A stretch of DNA of 58,418 nt, taken from Thiocapsa sp. GTDB taxonomy: Bacteria; Pseudomonadota; Gammaproteobacteria; Chromatiales; Chromatiaceae. Positions 1 to 11,195 of the stretch are shown piece after piece. Made by a program: the position numbers and the translations under genes. The DNA lies in assembly GCF_022340925.1 (NCBI RefSeq), contig NZ_JAJDNA010000080.1, positions 1 to 58,418 on the forward strand, written 5' to 3'. The notes below the pieces were generated by a model. It made no database searches. It saw only the letters and a program-made list of their open reading frames with translations, and was not told the origin of the DNA. Within the stretch, counting starts at the first letter, position 1. Every line of letters starts with the position of its first letter.

Positions 1-56
1 TCTACGCAGCATCGGCTGGGGCCGCGTCAAAACCGCCTTGTAGGAGTGCTCGCCTC

Positions 57-677
57 ATGGGGAGGACACCTTCCAGCCGCCAATGGCTCGACCGTCACCT
101 GAGCGACCCGTTCGTGAAACGCGCCCAGCAGGAGGGATATCGGTCCCGAGCCGCCTACAAGCTTCTCGAGATCCAGGCCAAGGACCAGATCCTCAGGCCT
201 GGAATGCGAGTCGTGGACCTGGGCGCGGCGCCCGGCAGCTGGTCGCAGATCGCGGTCGGTCTGGTCGGGCCGCGCGGGCAGGTGGTGGCGCTGGATCTGC
301 TCCCGGTGGATCCCCTTCCCGGCGTGACCCTGCTGCAGGGAGACTTCCGCGACCCCGATGTGCTCGAGCGGCTGCGCCGTGTCCTGGGAGACCGGCTGCT
401 CGATCTGGTTCTCTCGGATATGGCCCCCAACATCTCGGGTGTGACGGCCGTGGACCAGCCCCGTGCGGTCTATCTGGCCGAGCTCACCTTGGACCTGGCA
501 CGGGAGTGTCTGAAACCCGGGGGGGGGCTGGTCGTCAAACTGTTTCAGGGCGAGGGGTTCGATGCGGTGCTCTCCGAGATGCGGTCGAGCTTCTCCCGGG
601 TGTCGAGCCGCAAGCCGAGATCCTCGCGGCGCGAGAGCCGGGAGCTTTACCTGGTTGCTAAGGGCTTTCATCCTTAG
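57..677 (+). CDS. rlmE: 23S rRNA 2'-O-ribose methyltransferase RlmE (FtsJ/RrmJ)
   Basis: This enzyme methylates the 2'-O of U2552 in 23S rRNA on the 50S subunit, using S-adenosylmethionine. The 206-residue protein is full length for the family. The SAM loop VDLGAAPGSWSQ is near residues 53-64. The K-D-K-E catalytic tetrad is visible as K35, D121 (SDMAPN), K161 (VVKLFQG) and E196, each three residues before the E. coli numbering (38/124/164/199). It is followed 74 bp later by ftsH on the same strand, the classic rlmE-ftsH (heat-shock) pair. The upstream YhbY gene often found beside it is not in the window. Confidence 0.97.
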   Translation: MGRTPSSRQWLDRHLSDPFVKRAQQEGYRSRAAYKLLEIQAKDQILRPGMRVVDLGAAPGSWSQIAVGLVGPRGQVVALDLLPVDPLPGVTLLQGDFRDPDVLERLRRVLGDRLLDLVLSDMAPNISGVTAVDQPRAVYLAELTLDLARECLKPGGGLVVKLFQGEGFDAVLSEMRSSFSRVSSRKPRSSRRESRELYLVAKGFHP

Positions 678-751
678 CGCTTCGGTGCTAGCTTCGAGCG
701 TCTGATGGGGACGCCCGTGAGTCGGTACACCTTCAACAGGGGCAAATAGCC

Positions 752-2677
<1,926 letters not shown>

Positions 2678-2695
2678 CGAACAAGGAGGCGACTG

Positions 2696-4060
2696 ATGTC
2701 GACCCGTCGCTATTTTGGCACCGACGGCATCCGCGGGCGGGTCGGTGAGGGCATGATCACCCCCGATTTTGTCTTGAAGCTCGGTTGGGCCGCCGGGCGT
2801 GTGCTCGCCAAGGGCAATGGCGGCAAGGTGCTGATTGGAAAGGACACCCGTATCTCCGGCTATATGTTCGAATCGGCCCTGGAGGCCGGACTGGTCGCAG
2901 CCGGTGTCAACATCCGGCTGCTGGGTCCGATGACGACGCCCGGGGTGGCCTATCTGACTCGGACCTTTCGCGCCTCGGCCGGCATCGTGATCACGGCGTC
3001 CCACAACCCCTATCAAGACAACGGCATCAAGTTCTTCTCACCGGACGGTGACAAGCTGCCGGACGAGGTCGAGGAAGCGATCGAGGCCGAGCTCGAGCAG
3101 CCCCTGCGCACCGTAGAGTCCGCTGCGCTCGGCAAGGTACGTCGCGTCGAGGACGCGAACGGGCGCTACATCGAGTTCTGCAAGAGCACGATTCCGTCCT
3201 CCATGAACTTTCGCGGACTGAAGGTCGTGGTCGATTGCGCCAATGGCGCGACTTACAACACCGCCCCCTATGTGTTCGAGGAGCTCGGCGCGGAGGTGGT
3301 CCGGCTCGGTACCGAGCCGGATGGCTTCAACATCAACCGCGCGGTCGGCTCGACCCAGCCGGATGCGCTCCGACAGGCGGTCGTGGGCGAAAAGGCGGAC
3401 CTGGGCATTGCCTTCGACGGCGACGGCGATCGGGTGCTGATGGTCGACTCGACGGGGCGCCTGGTCGACGGCGATCGACTGCTGTACGTCATCGCCAAAG
3501 ACCGTTCGGCCGGAGGTGCGATGCGGGGAGAGGTGGTCGGGACCTTGATGAGCAATCTGGGTTTCGAGCACGCGCTCGGGCGCCTGGGTATCGGTTTTGT
3601 CCGAGCCAACGTCGGCGACCGTTACATCATGGAGCACCTGAAACGGGTCGACGGCATTCTCGGCGGTGAGCCGTCAGGGCACATCATTTGCCGAGACCGC
3701 ACCAGCACCGGAGACGGGATCGTCGCCGCCCTACAGGTCCTGGCCGGGCTGAAGCGTCTGGAGACCAGTCTGGATGCGATCTGTGCCGAAGTCGAGTGCT
3801 ATCCGCAGGTCCTGATCAACGTGCGGACGGGTGAGCGCCGGGACGTGGTGAGCCTGCCCGCGGTGCGCGATGCGGTGGCCGCCGCGGAGTGCGAGCTCGC
3901 CGGTCGGGGGCGCCTCCTGCTGCGGACCTCCGGGACCGAGCCGTTGGTCCGCGTCATGGTTGAGGGCGTCGATGAGGGCGAGGTCAGGCGGCTCGGCGAG
4001 TGGCTTGCCGAGGTGGTTCGCGAGCAGATCGCGAGCCCGCTGGGCGAGCCGGTGTCTTGA
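2696..4060 (+). CDS. glmM: Phosphoglucosamine mutase GlmM
   Basis: GlmM converts glucosamine-6-phosphate to glucosamine-1-phosphate for UDP-GlcNAc, peptidoglycan and LPS synthesis. The family start FGTDGIRG is at residues 7-14. The phosphoserine loop [15 protein letters not shown] follows at about residues 101-115. The Mg-binding loop [12 protein letters not shown] and the C-terminal phosphate-binding loop [12 protein letters not shown] are both intact. The length of 454 aa is typical. A strong Shine-Dalgarno (AAGGAGG) precedes the ATG. It sits 18 bp behind ftsH and is probably cotranscribed. folP, which separates these genes in E. coli, is missing here. Confidence 0.97.
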   Translation: MSTRRYFGTDGIRGRVGEGMITPDFVLKLGWAAGRVLAKGNGGKVLIGKDTRISGYMFESALEAGLVAAGVNIRLLGPMTTPGVAYLTRTFRASAGIVITASHNPYQDNGIKFFSPDGDKLPDEVEEAIEAELEQPLRTVESAALGKVRRVEDANGRYIEFCKSTIPSSMNFRGLKVVVDCANGATYNTAPYVFEELGAEVVRLGTEPDGFNINRAVGSTQPDALRQAVVGEKADLGIAFDGDGDRVLMVDSTGRLVDGDRLLYVIAKDRSAGGAMRGEVVGTLMSNLGFEHALGRLGIGFVRANVGDRYIMEHLKRVDGILGGEPSGHIICRDRTSTGDGIVAALQVLAGLKRLETSLDAICAEVECYPQVLINVRTGERRDVVSLPAVRDAVAAAECELAGRGRLLLRTSGTEPLVRVMVEGVDEGEVRRLGEWLAEVVREQIASPLGEPVS

Positions 4061-4348
4061 TCACGGCCGCGCCGGGCGGCCCGTGTCCGCTCGGCCGCCA
4101 TTGGGGAGCGGCAGCCCCAATTGCCGGAGAATGACGCGCGCCTGGGCATCGGCCTGGGCTTTTTTGTGCTGATCGCTCCTCGGGCGAGCAAGCACGGGCC
4201 GGCTCATGACCCCGCATGGGAGCCGCCAGGCCTGGTATTTCTGAGCGCGCTGACTCGGGTTGACCCAGCGACCGGCTCCCTTCCCACGGGAGCCTCGTTC
4301 ACCCACAAGGCGCGCAGATCGCCTCGTTTTCTATAGGAGCCACAGGTG
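4061..4348. other. Intergenic stretch, no supported gene
   Basis: This 288-bp gap holds overlapping short ORFs on both strands, but none has a recognisable motif or convincing ribosome-binding site. The secG/tRNA-Leu genes that follow glmM in E. coli are not present. TAGGAG at about 4334-4339 is the ribosome-binding site of the next gene. Confidence 0.6.
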
Positions 4349-5731
4349 ATGGCGACCAACTCGATCCATGGCATGTGGTCGACCCGGCTGGCCTTTATCT
4401 TGGCCGCCAGCGGGTCGGCCGTGGGTCTCGGTAACATCTGGCGCTTCCCGTATACGGCGGGAGAGTACGGCGGCGGGGCCTTTGTCCTGGTCTATCTCCT
4501 GTGTGTCGGCATGATCGGTCTCCCGATCATGATGGCCGAGATCATGCTCGGTCGGCGCGGTCGTCAGAGCCCCATCAACACCATGCGGACGCTGGCCCGC
4601 GAGGAGGGTCGATCGAGCGCCTGGCAATTGCTCGGCTGGATGGGGATCATCTCCGGCTTCCTCATCCTCTCCTTCTATAGCGTGATCGCCGGCTGGACCA
4701 TGGCCTATGCGTTCCGAGCCGCGGGTGGTTGGTTCAGGGGGATCGACGTCACCGCTGCCGGAGACATGTTCAACGGCTTGGTCGGCGACCCCGAGCGCCT
4801 CCTTGCCTGGCACACCATCTTCATGGTGATGGTCGTGCTCGTGGTTGCCCGCGGGGTTGCTGCCGGGCTGGAGAAGGCCGTCCGTTTCCTGATGCCCGCC
4901 TTGTTTCTCCTGCTGCTGGCGATGGTCGGCTATGGGATCCAGGCAGGCGATTTCGGCGGGGCGGTCACCTACCTGTTCGCGCCGGACTTCGCCGAGCTCC
5001 AGGGCAAGGCCGGCGAGGCGATTCTGAGCGCGATGGGGCAGGCCTTCTTCAGTCTGAGTCTCGGGATGGGCGCCATCATGATCTACGGATCCTACCTCAA
5101 GGGGGATGCCTCGATTGCCCACAATACCTTGATCGTCGCCGGGTTGGACACCCTGGTCGCCATCCTCGCGGGACTGGCGATCTTTCCGATCGTCTTCGCC
5201 AACGGTCTGGCGCCCGACAGCGGTCCCGGCTTGATCTTCCAGACGCTGCCGATCGCCTTCGGCGAGATGCCGGGTGGTGCCTTGTTTGGGGCGCTTTTTT
5301 TCGTACTCCTGCTGTTTGCCGCCTGGACCTCGGCGATCTCGCTCCTGGAGCCGCTGGTGGCCTGGTTGGTCGAGAATCTCAGCTTCAGTCGGGTACGTGC
5401 CTCCGTCCTTGCGGGGATCACGGTCTGGCTCCTCGGCATCGTCTGTCTGCTGTCGCTGAACGCCTGGTCGGAGATCAAGATCTTCGGCAAGGGGTTTCTC
5501 GACCTGTTCGATTATCTGACGGCCAATATCCTGCTGCCCTTAGGGGGCGTGCTGATTGCGGTCTTTGCCGGTTGGCTGTTGTCTCGCTCCTCCTCCGTCG
5601 ACGAGCTGCAACTGGGTGAAGGCCTGGCCTACCGAATCTGGCGGTTGCTGATTCGCTACGTCGCCCCCATTGCCGTCGCCATCGTGTTGCTGAATGCCAT
5701 CGGCGCTCTGAAGTTGACCGGTTTGGGTTAG
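4349..5731 (+). CDS. Sodium-dependent transporter, NSS/SNF (LeuT-like) family
   Basis: This is a Na+-coupled symporter of the neurotransmitter:sodium symporter family; bacterial members usually take up amino acids. The TM1 signature AASGSAVGLGNIWRFPY lies at about residues 16-32. About 11-12 hydrophobic segments follow over 460 residues, the usual length of bacterial short-form NSS proteins. ATG 4349 is chosen because TAGGAG lies 9 nt upstream; GTG at 4346 is in frame and only one codon longer. The substrate cannot be read from sequence. The gene stands alone between glmM and ratA, and ratA begins 2 bp after its stop. Confidence 0.93.
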   Translation: MATNSIHGMWSTRLAFILAASGSAVGLGNIWRFPYTAGEYGGGAFVLVYLLCVGMIGLPIMMAEIMLGRRGRQSPINTMRTLAREEGRSSAWQLLGWMGIISGFLILSFYSVIAGWTMAYAFRAAGGWFRGIDVTAAGDMFNGLVGDPERLLAWHTIFMVMVVLVVARGVAAGLEKAVRFLMPALFLLLLAMVGYGIQAGDFGGAVTYLFAPDFAELQGKAGEAILSAMGQAFFSLSLGMGAIMIYGSYLKGDASIAHNTLIVAGLDTLVAILAGLAIFPIVFANGLAPDSGPGLIFQTLPIAFGEMPGGALFGALFFVLLLFAAWTSAISLLEPLVAWLVENLSFSRVRASVLAGITVWLLGIVCLLSLNAWSEIKIFGKGFLDLFDYLTANILLPLGGVLIAVFAGWLLSRSSSVDELQLGEGLAYRIWRLLIRYVAPIAVAIVLLNAIGALKLTGLG

Positions 5732-5733
5732 TT

Positions 5734-6168
5734 GTGGCGATCGTTAGAAAAAGCGCCCTGGTGCCATACTCGGCGTCGCAGATGTTCGATCTGGTCTACG
5801 ACGTGGGGTCCTATCCGAAGTTTCTGCCCTGGTGCCATAAGACCCGGGTCATCTCGGAGACCGATGAGAAGATCTGCGGCCAGATCGAGGTTGCCCGGAT
5901 GGGGATCCGTCAAACCTTCAGCACCTGCAACCGGTTCGAGCGTGATCGGCGGATGAACATCGATCTGCTCGATGGGCCCTTCCGCAAGCTGGTGGGCGCC
6001 TGGCGTTTTGTCCCATTGCGGGAGGACGCCTCCAAGGTCGAGCTGGAGCTGGAGTTCGAGTTTTCCGGCCACCTGATCGACAAGGCCTTCGGTGCCGTGT
6101 TCCATCAGATCGCCAACACACTGGTGGATGCCTTTTGCCGCCGTGCCGACGAGGTGTATCGTGACTGA
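5734..6168 (+). CDS. ratA: RatA/COQ10-family START-like protein
   Basis: The 144-residue single-domain protein belongs to the polyketide cyclase/START (SRPBCC) superfamily. It matches the RatA/YfjG and mitochondrial Coq10 group from its start (VRKSALVPYSASQMFDLV) through EFEFSGHLIDKAFGAVF to the C-terminal helix. E. coli RatA was reported to block ribosomal subunit association, while Coq10 homologues bind ubiquinone, so the physiological role is disputed. The GTG start lies 2 bp after the preceding stop. Its 3' end overlaps ratB by 8 bp, the conserved ratA-ratB arrangement found beside smpB and bamE in many gammaproteobacteria. Confidence 0.92.
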   Translation: MAIVRKSALVPYSASQMFDLVYDVGSYPKFLPWCHKTRVISETDEKICGQIEVARMGIRQTFSTCNRFERDRRMNIDLLDGPFRKLVGAWRFVPLREDASKVELELEFEFSGHLIDKAFGAVFHQIANTLVDAFCRRADEVYRD

Positions 6169-6478
6169 GTACCTGCGGGTGTCCGTCGCCTATGTCGGGC
6201 CGAGCGAGCAGTTCTCACGTTCTCTCGAGGCGCGGGTCGGGACCCTGGTGCGCGAGGCGATCGAGCGGTCGGGGATCCTCTCGCAATGTCCCGAGATCGA
6301 CCTGGCGGTCAATCAGGTGGGCATCTTCGGGAAACTGGCGAAGCTCGACCAAGTCTTGGCGGACGGTGACCGGGTCGAGATCTATCGCCCCTTGATCGCC
6401 GATCCCAAGGAGGCGCGAAAGCGGCGGGCGGCAGAGGGCAAACCGATGCGCAAGGGCGGTGACTCAGCAGAGCGATGA
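6161..6478 (+). CDS. RatB/RnfH-family ubiquitin-fold (beta-grasp) protein
   Basis: A 105-residue protein of the RnfH (UPF0125, YfjF) family. It starts with VTEYLRVSVAYVGP and contains the family block GIFGKLAKLDQVLADGDRVEIYRPL at about residues 55-79, a beta-grasp fold like ThiS/MoaD. The basic tail (KEARKRRAAEGK) is usual. The GTG start at 6161 overlaps the end of ratA by 8 bp, which supports translational coupling and decides the start against longer in-frame options. Function is unsettled; it was named RnfH because some homologues sit in rnf operons. Confidence 0.9.
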   Translation: MTEYLRVSVAYVGPSEQFSRSLEARVGTLVREAIERSGILSQCPEIDLAVNQVGIFGKLAKLDQVLADGDRVEIYRPLIADPKEARKRRAAEGKPMRKGGDSAER

Positions 6479-6491
6479 TTGTCCACAGGCC

Positions 6492-6983
6492 CTAATCCTT
6501 GCGTTCCAATCCGACGGCCTCCAGACTGCGCTTGATGAACCCCTTCCGTTCCTCGTGATCCGGCACTGAGACCACCATTTCAGCAGGCTCTCGTCCCTGG
6601 GTGCGGGCTGGATCCGGGCGGATGTCCCCCTCGATGCGAGCGAGGCTGTCCTCCGAAAAATGCAGCGTCAGGTACCGGATCTCCATCGGCTGGTGTCCGC
6701 GCTGGATCGTGTAGGTGTAGTCCCAGCGGTCCGTTCGGAAAAAGTCCGTGAGCACGGGCGTCCCCAGCAAAAACTGGACCTGCCGCTTGGTCATCCCAAG
6801 CTCCAGACCATCGACCATCTCTTCGGTGATGATATTTCCCTGTTGCACCGTCATCTTGTAGACGAAGGGGAGTTGCTCCAGGACCGAGCCCCGATATTGG
6901 TCGGGCTTCTTGCCCCAGGAGCACCCGGCGGTGCCGGATACGACCAGCCAACCGAGGAGCAGGACTTGAAGTAGCGTTGGCAT
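6492..6983 (-). CDS. bamE: Outer-membrane assembly lipoprotein BamE (SmpA/OmlA)
   Basis: BamE is a lipoprotein subunit of the BAM complex that inserts beta-barrel proteins into the outer membrane. The 163-aa protein has a lipoprotein signal ending in the lipobox TAGC at about residues 18-21. The SmpA/OmlA domain follows: QGNIITEEMVDGLELGMTKRQV, then LLGTPVLTDFFRTDRWDYTY. It is transcribed divergently from fur across a 142-bp gap, as in many gammaproteobacteria. The C-terminal extension after about residue 120 is longer than in E. coli BamE (113 aa) but common in other lineages. Confidence 0.95.
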   Translation of the reverse strand: MPTLLQVLLLGWLVVSGTAGCSWGKKPDQYRGSVLEQLPFVYKMTVQQGNIITEEMVDGLELGMTKRQVQFLLGTPVLTDFFRTDRWDYTYTIQRGHQPMEIRYLTLHFSEDSLARIEGDIRPDPARTQGREPAEMVVSVPDHEERKGFIKRSLEAVGLERKD

Positions 6984-7125
6984 CTGTTGAAGGCGGCACG
7001 TTTGCGTTTAGCCTTCGCATGATACAGCAGGCCCCGGGTCTGAGCATCGGGGCGACGAATCAAAAAGATGAGCCGGGCAGACCGATCGGCTGTGTCGGGC
7101 CAGCCTACGGCGGGGGAGATCGGAC

Positions 7126-7548
7126 TTGGAAAGCGAGCAGATCAAGCAGGCGGGCCTCAAGGTCACGGCACCCAGGATCGCCATCCTGAGCGTGCTGGAA
7201 CGCTCCGGCAAGCGTCATATGAGCGCCGAGGACGTCTACAAAGAGCTTCTCAGTCACGGCGAGGAGATTGGCCTGGCGACCGTGTATCGCGTGTTGACCC
7301 AGTTCGAGGGAGCCGGGCTCGTCTGCCGGCGCCACTTCGAGACCGGGCAATCCGTCTTCGAGCTCAACAGCGGCGATCATCACGACCACCTCGTCTGCGT
7401 CCGATGCGGCAAGGTCGTCGAGTTCTGCGATCCGCTCATCGAGGAACGCCAGGCCAAGATCGCTGACGAGCGTCATTTCCGGATCGAGGATCACTCCCTG
7501 GTCATCTATGGGGTCTGCGCGGAGTGCGCGCAGACCAAAGAGCCGTGA
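7126..7548 (+). CDS. fur: Ferric uptake regulator Fur
   Basis: Fur is an Fe(II)-dependent transcriptional repressor of iron uptake and metabolism. It has a winged-helix N-terminal domain with the recognition region IGLATVYRVLTQFEGAGLV (about residues 47-65). The metal-binding C-terminal domain contains HHDHLVCVRCGKVVEF, and the CVRC and CAEC pairs could form a structural zinc site. The 140-aa length is typical. The start is a TTG at 7126 with GGGGGAG about 8 nt upstream; no ATG or GTG gives a full-length N-terminus (MESEQIKQAGLKVT). It is divergent from bamE and converges on mfd 21 bp after its stop. Confidence 0.95.
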   Translation: MESEQIKQAGLKVTAPRIAILSVLERSGKRHMSAEDVYKELLSHGEEIGLATVYRVLTQFEGAGLVCRRHFETGQSVFELNSGDHHDHLVCVRCGKVVEFCDPLIEERQAKIADERHFRIEDHSLVIYGVCAECAQTKEP

Positions 7549-7569
7549 TCGCGCACAGGCCCTGCCGGC

Positions 7570-10500
7570 CTACCCGGTCAACTGAGCAACCACCTCATTG
7601 ACCTGTCGCAGGCGTCGCTGCGGCTCGGACAGATCGCGGAAGAACCGCAGCTTGTCGCTTCCGTCGAGCTTGAATTCCTCGGGCCGCTGCTGGATCAAGC
7701 GAATCAGGTGCCCCGGATCGATGCTCGGTGTCTCGGCGAAGAAGATGCGCCCGCCGCCGGGTCCGGCCTCGATCTTTTGGATGCCGTAGGGCTGCACCCG
7801 CAGCTTGAGGTCGGTGATCTCCAGCAGGTTCTTGGCTGGCTCGGGTAAGAGGCCAAAGCGATCGATCATCTCCACATGGAGCTCTCGCAGCTCGTCGCGG
7901 CTCGCTGCGTTGGCGATGCGCTTGTACATGACCAGGCGCGCGTGCACGTCCGGCAGATAATCGTTAGGCAGCAACGCCGGGAGCCCCAGATCGATCTCCG
8001 CGCCATGGCTCAGCGGGCGATCGAGCTCGGGGGTGCGACCTGCCTTCAGGGCCGAGACGGCGCGCTCCAAAAGGTCCATGTAGAGTGCGAACCCGACCTC
8101 GTGGATCTGGCCGGACTGCTCGTCGCCGAGCAGCTCGCCTGCCCCTCGGATCTCAAGGTCATGGGTCGCCAAGGTGAATCCCGCTCCCAGGTCCTCCATG
8201 GACTCGATCGCCTCCAGCCGCTTCTTGGCATCCGCAGTCATCGCCTTGGTGGGAGGCGTGATCAGGTAGGCATAGGCGCGGTGATGCGAGCGGCCGACGC
8301 GCCCGCGCAGCTGGTGAAGCTGGGCGAGCCCGAGCTTGTCGGCGCGGTTGATGACGATGGTATTGGCGCTCGGGACGTCGATGCCGCTCTCGATGATGGT
8401 GGTACAGACGAGCAGGTTGAACCGCTGGTGATAGAAGTCACGCATGACCCGCTCGAGGTCGCGCTCGCGCATCTGTCCGTGTGCCACCTGGACCCGTGCC
8501 TCGGGGATTAGCGCCTCCAGCTTCTGTGCCTGATTCTCGATGGTCTCCACCTCGTTGTGGAGGAAATAGACCTGACCGCCGCGCTTGAGCTCGCGCAGGA
8601 CGGCCTCCTGGATCAGGCTGTCGTTCCAGGGGCTGACGAAGGTCTTGATGGGGTGGCGCTCCACGGGCGGGGTGGCGATGATGGAGAGATCGCGCAGCCC
8701 GGACATCGCCATGTTCAGGGTTCGGGGGATCGGCGTCGCCGTGAGGGTCAGGACATCCACCTCGCTGCGCAGGTTCTTGAGCTGTTCCTTGTGGCGCACC
8801 CCGAAGCGGTGCTCCTCGTCGATGATCGCGAGGCCCAGATTCTTGAAGCGGATCGTGGGCTGCAGCAGCTTGTGGGTGCCGACCAGGATGTCGACCGTCC
8901 CGTCGGCCAGGCCCTCCAGGATCTTTTTTTGCTCCTTCGCAGTGCGAAACCGCGACAGGCTTTCGATCTTCACCGGCCAGTCGGCGAACCGGTCGGAGAA
9001 GCTCTCGAAGTGCTGCTGCGCGAGCAGTGTCGTGGGCACCAGCACCGCGACCTGCCTGCCGCCCTGCACTGCCACGAAGGCGGCGCGCATGGCGACCTCG
9101 GTCTTGCCGAAGCCGACATCGCCGCAGACGACCCGATCCATGGGCCTGGGGTCCGCCATATCGGCGAGCACGCCCTCGATGGCGCGGAGCTGGTCCGGTG
9201 TCTCCTCAAACGGAAAGGCGGCAGCGAAGGCCGCGTAATCGTCCCCAGGTGCCGGGAAGGCGACACCCTGGCGCGCCGCCCTTCGCGCATAGATATCGAG
9301 CAGCTCGGCAGCGACGTCGTGGGCCTTTTGCGCCGCCTTGCGCTTGATCCGGTCCCATTGATCTCCGCCGAGGCGGTGGAGAGGCGCGTTCTCGGGCCCG
9401 GCCCCCGTGTAGCGCGAGATCAGATGCAGCGAGCTCACCGGGACATAGAGCTTGTCGCCGTTGGCATACTCCAGTGCCAGGAACTCCGTTCTCAGGCCCC
9501 CGACATCGAGGGTCTGCAGGCCCAGATAGCGTCCGACGCCATGTTCCTCGTGGACGACCGGCGAACCTTCGGTCAGCTCGGTGAGGTTGCGGACGATGGC
9601 ATCGCTGTCACGCTCGCGCGCCCGGCGCCGGCGCTCCTGGCGCACCCGCTCGCCGTAGAGCTGCGTCTCGGTGACCAGGGCGATCGCCTGGTCCTCGATC
9701 ACCAGGCCTTGCTCGAGGGGCGCGACCGTCAGGGCGAGGCTGACTTCGGCGTCGATGAAGGTACGCCAGCCGTCGACCTGTCGAGCGTGGATATTGAAGC
9801 CCATCAGATGCTGGGCGAGCATCTCGCGCCGTCCGGTGCTCTCGGCGACAAGCAGCACGCGTCGCCCGCGGGAAGCGATGAAGTCCTGCAGCGCCTGCGC
9901 AGGCCGCGCCGCGCGCGCCTGGATCCCGAGCGGCGGCAGGGTCGTGGTCGCGAAGTTGTGGACCGCCGCATAACCCTTGCGCCGGGCCGCGACCTCCGGT
10001 GACTGGTAGAGGACGCCGGACAGACGGTTCAAGGCGGCGGCGATCTCATCGGGATGGAGATAGAGCCGGCTCGGCGGCAGGAGGGGGCGCTCGATGTCGT
10101 GACGCCGTTGCTCGAAACGCTGCGCGACGCTCGCCATGAGTGTGGCGGCGCTCTCACGGCAGGTCTCGGACTCGATCGCCAGCACCTCCGCCGGCAGATA
10201 GTCGAACAGGGTTGCGGTCGCTTCGAAAAAGAGTGGCAGATAGTATTCCAGCCCGCCAGGCGTGCGTCCTTCGGATACCTCCCGATAGATGAGGCTTGCC
10301 TGGGGGTCACCCTCGAAGCTCGCCCGATAGCGCTGGCGAAACGCGGCGATTGCCGCGTCCGTTAGCGGAAACTCCCGGGCTGGCAGCAGTCGGACGCGCT
10401 CGACCTTGTCGTGCGAGCGCTGCGTCTCCGGGTCGAAGGTGCGGATGGTCTCCACCTCCTGATCGAAGAGATCGATCCGCAGCGGGACCTCGCTGCCCAT

Positions 10501-11052
10501 CGGAAAGACGTCGAGCAAAGAGCCGCGGACCGCGTACTCGCCGTGTCCGATGACCTGTGAGACGCATGAATAACCCGCGCGCTCCAGACGGCGGCGGGTC
10601 GCATCCAGATCAAGGCGGTCACCAATCGCCAGCACCAGGGACTGTCCGTCCACATACTCGCGCGGGGGTAGCCGCTGCATCAGGGTGCCGGCCGGGACGA
10701 CCAGGACGCCTTTTCGCAGCTCGGGCAGGCGACGCAAGGTCAGCAGCCGCTCGGAGACCAGCTCCGGAAGCGGCGAGAAGACATCGTAGGGCAGGGTCTC
10801 CCAGTCCGGGAAACCGAGCAGGGGCAGCTCGCATCCGGCAAGAAAAAAACCGAGCTCCGCGCGCAGACTGGCGGCCGCCTGGACATCGGCCACCACGGCC
10901 AGGATCAGCCCCTGATGCTGCTGGGCGGCATTGGCGATCGCGAGCGCCGCCCCCGCACCGTAGAGTCGCCCCCACAAGAGGCGTTCACCGGGTCGGCGCG
11001 GCAGCGGTGGTCTGAGCGGCGAGTGCGTGTCTTTCCGGGCGTCCGGATGCAT
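7570..11052 (-). CDS. mfd: Transcription-repair coupling factor Mfd
   Basis: Mfd removes stalled RNA polymerase from DNA lesions and recruits UvrA. With the ATG at 11052 the protein is 1160 aa, the normal size. Domains in order are the UvrB-like N-terminal modules, the RNAP-interacting CarD-like domain (GSPVVHEEHGVGRYLGL, about residues 490-506), and the RecG-like translocase with Walker A GDVGFGKTEVA (about 640) and DEEH box IIDEEHRFG (about 740). The TRG region and C-terminal TRCF domain follow. ATG 11052 (MHPDARKD) is preferred over the GTG at 11130 because GTGAGGT precedes it and the extra 26 residues are not family-like. Confidence 0.96.
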   Translation of the reverse strand: MHPDARKDTHSPLRPPLPRRPGERLLWGRLYGAGAALAIANAAQQHQGLILAVVADVQAAASLRAELGFFLAGCELPLLGFPDWETLPYDVFSPLPELVSERLLTLRRLPELRKGVLVVPAGTLMQRLPPREYVDGQSLVLAIGDRLDLDATRRRLERAGYSCVSQVIGHGEYAVRGSLLDVFPMGSEVPLRIDLFDQEVETIRTFDPETQRSHDKVERVRLLPAREFPLTDAAIAAFRQRYRASFEGDPQASLIYREVSEGRTPGGLEYYLPLFFEATATLFDYLPAEVLAIESETCRESAATLMASVAQRFEQRRHDIERPLLPPSRLYLHPDEIAAALNRLSGVLYQSPEVAARRKGYAAVHNFATTTLPPLGIQARAARPAQALQDFIASRGRRVLLVAESTGRREMLAQHLMGFNIHARQVDGWRTFIDAEVSLALTVAPLEQGLVIEDQAIALVTETQLYGERVRQERRRRARERDSDAIVRNLTELTEGSPVVHEEHGVGRYLGLQTLDVGGLRTEFLALEYANGDKLYVPVSSLHLISRYTGAGPENAPLHRLGGDQWDRIKRKAAQKAHDVAAELLDIYARRAARQGVAFPAPGDDYAAFAAAFPFEETPDQLRAIEGVLADMADPRPMDRVVCGDVGFGKTEVAMRAAFVAVQGGRQVAVLVPTTLLAQQHFESFSDRFADWPVKIESLSRFRTAKEQKKILEGLADGTVDILVGTHKLLQPTIRFKNLGLAIIDEEHRFGVRHKEQLKNLRSEVDVLTLTATPIPRTLNMAMSGLRDLSIIATPPVERHPIKTFVSPWNDSLIQEAVLRELKRGGQVYFLHNEVETIENQAQKLEALIPEARVQVAHGQMRERDLERVMRDFYHQRFNLLVCTTIIESGIDVPSANTIVINRADKLGLAQLHQLRGRVGRSHHRAYAYLITPPTKAMTADAKKRLEAIESMEDLGAGFTLATHDLEIRGAGELLGDEQSGQIHEVGFALYMDLLERAVSALKAGRTPELDRPLSHGAEIDLGLPALLPNDYLPDVHARLVMYKRIANAASRDELRELHVEMIDRFGLLPEPAKNLLEITDLKLRVQPYGIQKIEAGPGGGRIFFAETPSIDPGHLIRLIQQRPEEFKLDGSDKLRFFRDLSEPQRRLRQVNEVVAQLTG

Positions 11053-11195
11053 GGACGTCAATACCTCACCAGGCCGCGATGATCGCACAGCGCTTGCCCC
11101 CGTCCCTGCCATGGGCGCGCCCGCCGGCACAACCGCCTGCGCCCGCGGTCTGTCGGCGTCTCCGGGTCATCCCCGCGCCTGACCTTCCTCGTGGG

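Noticed and set aside
4061..4306. 81-codon leftward ORF between glmM and the NSS transporter
   Set aside because: No ribosome-binding site or known motif; composition is that of GC-rich shadow frames and it conflicts with another open frame on the plus strand.
8557..10002. Long rightward ORF of 481 codons opposite mfd
   Set aside because: It lies entirely antisense to mfd, whose domains are intact; long antisense frames are expected at this GC content.
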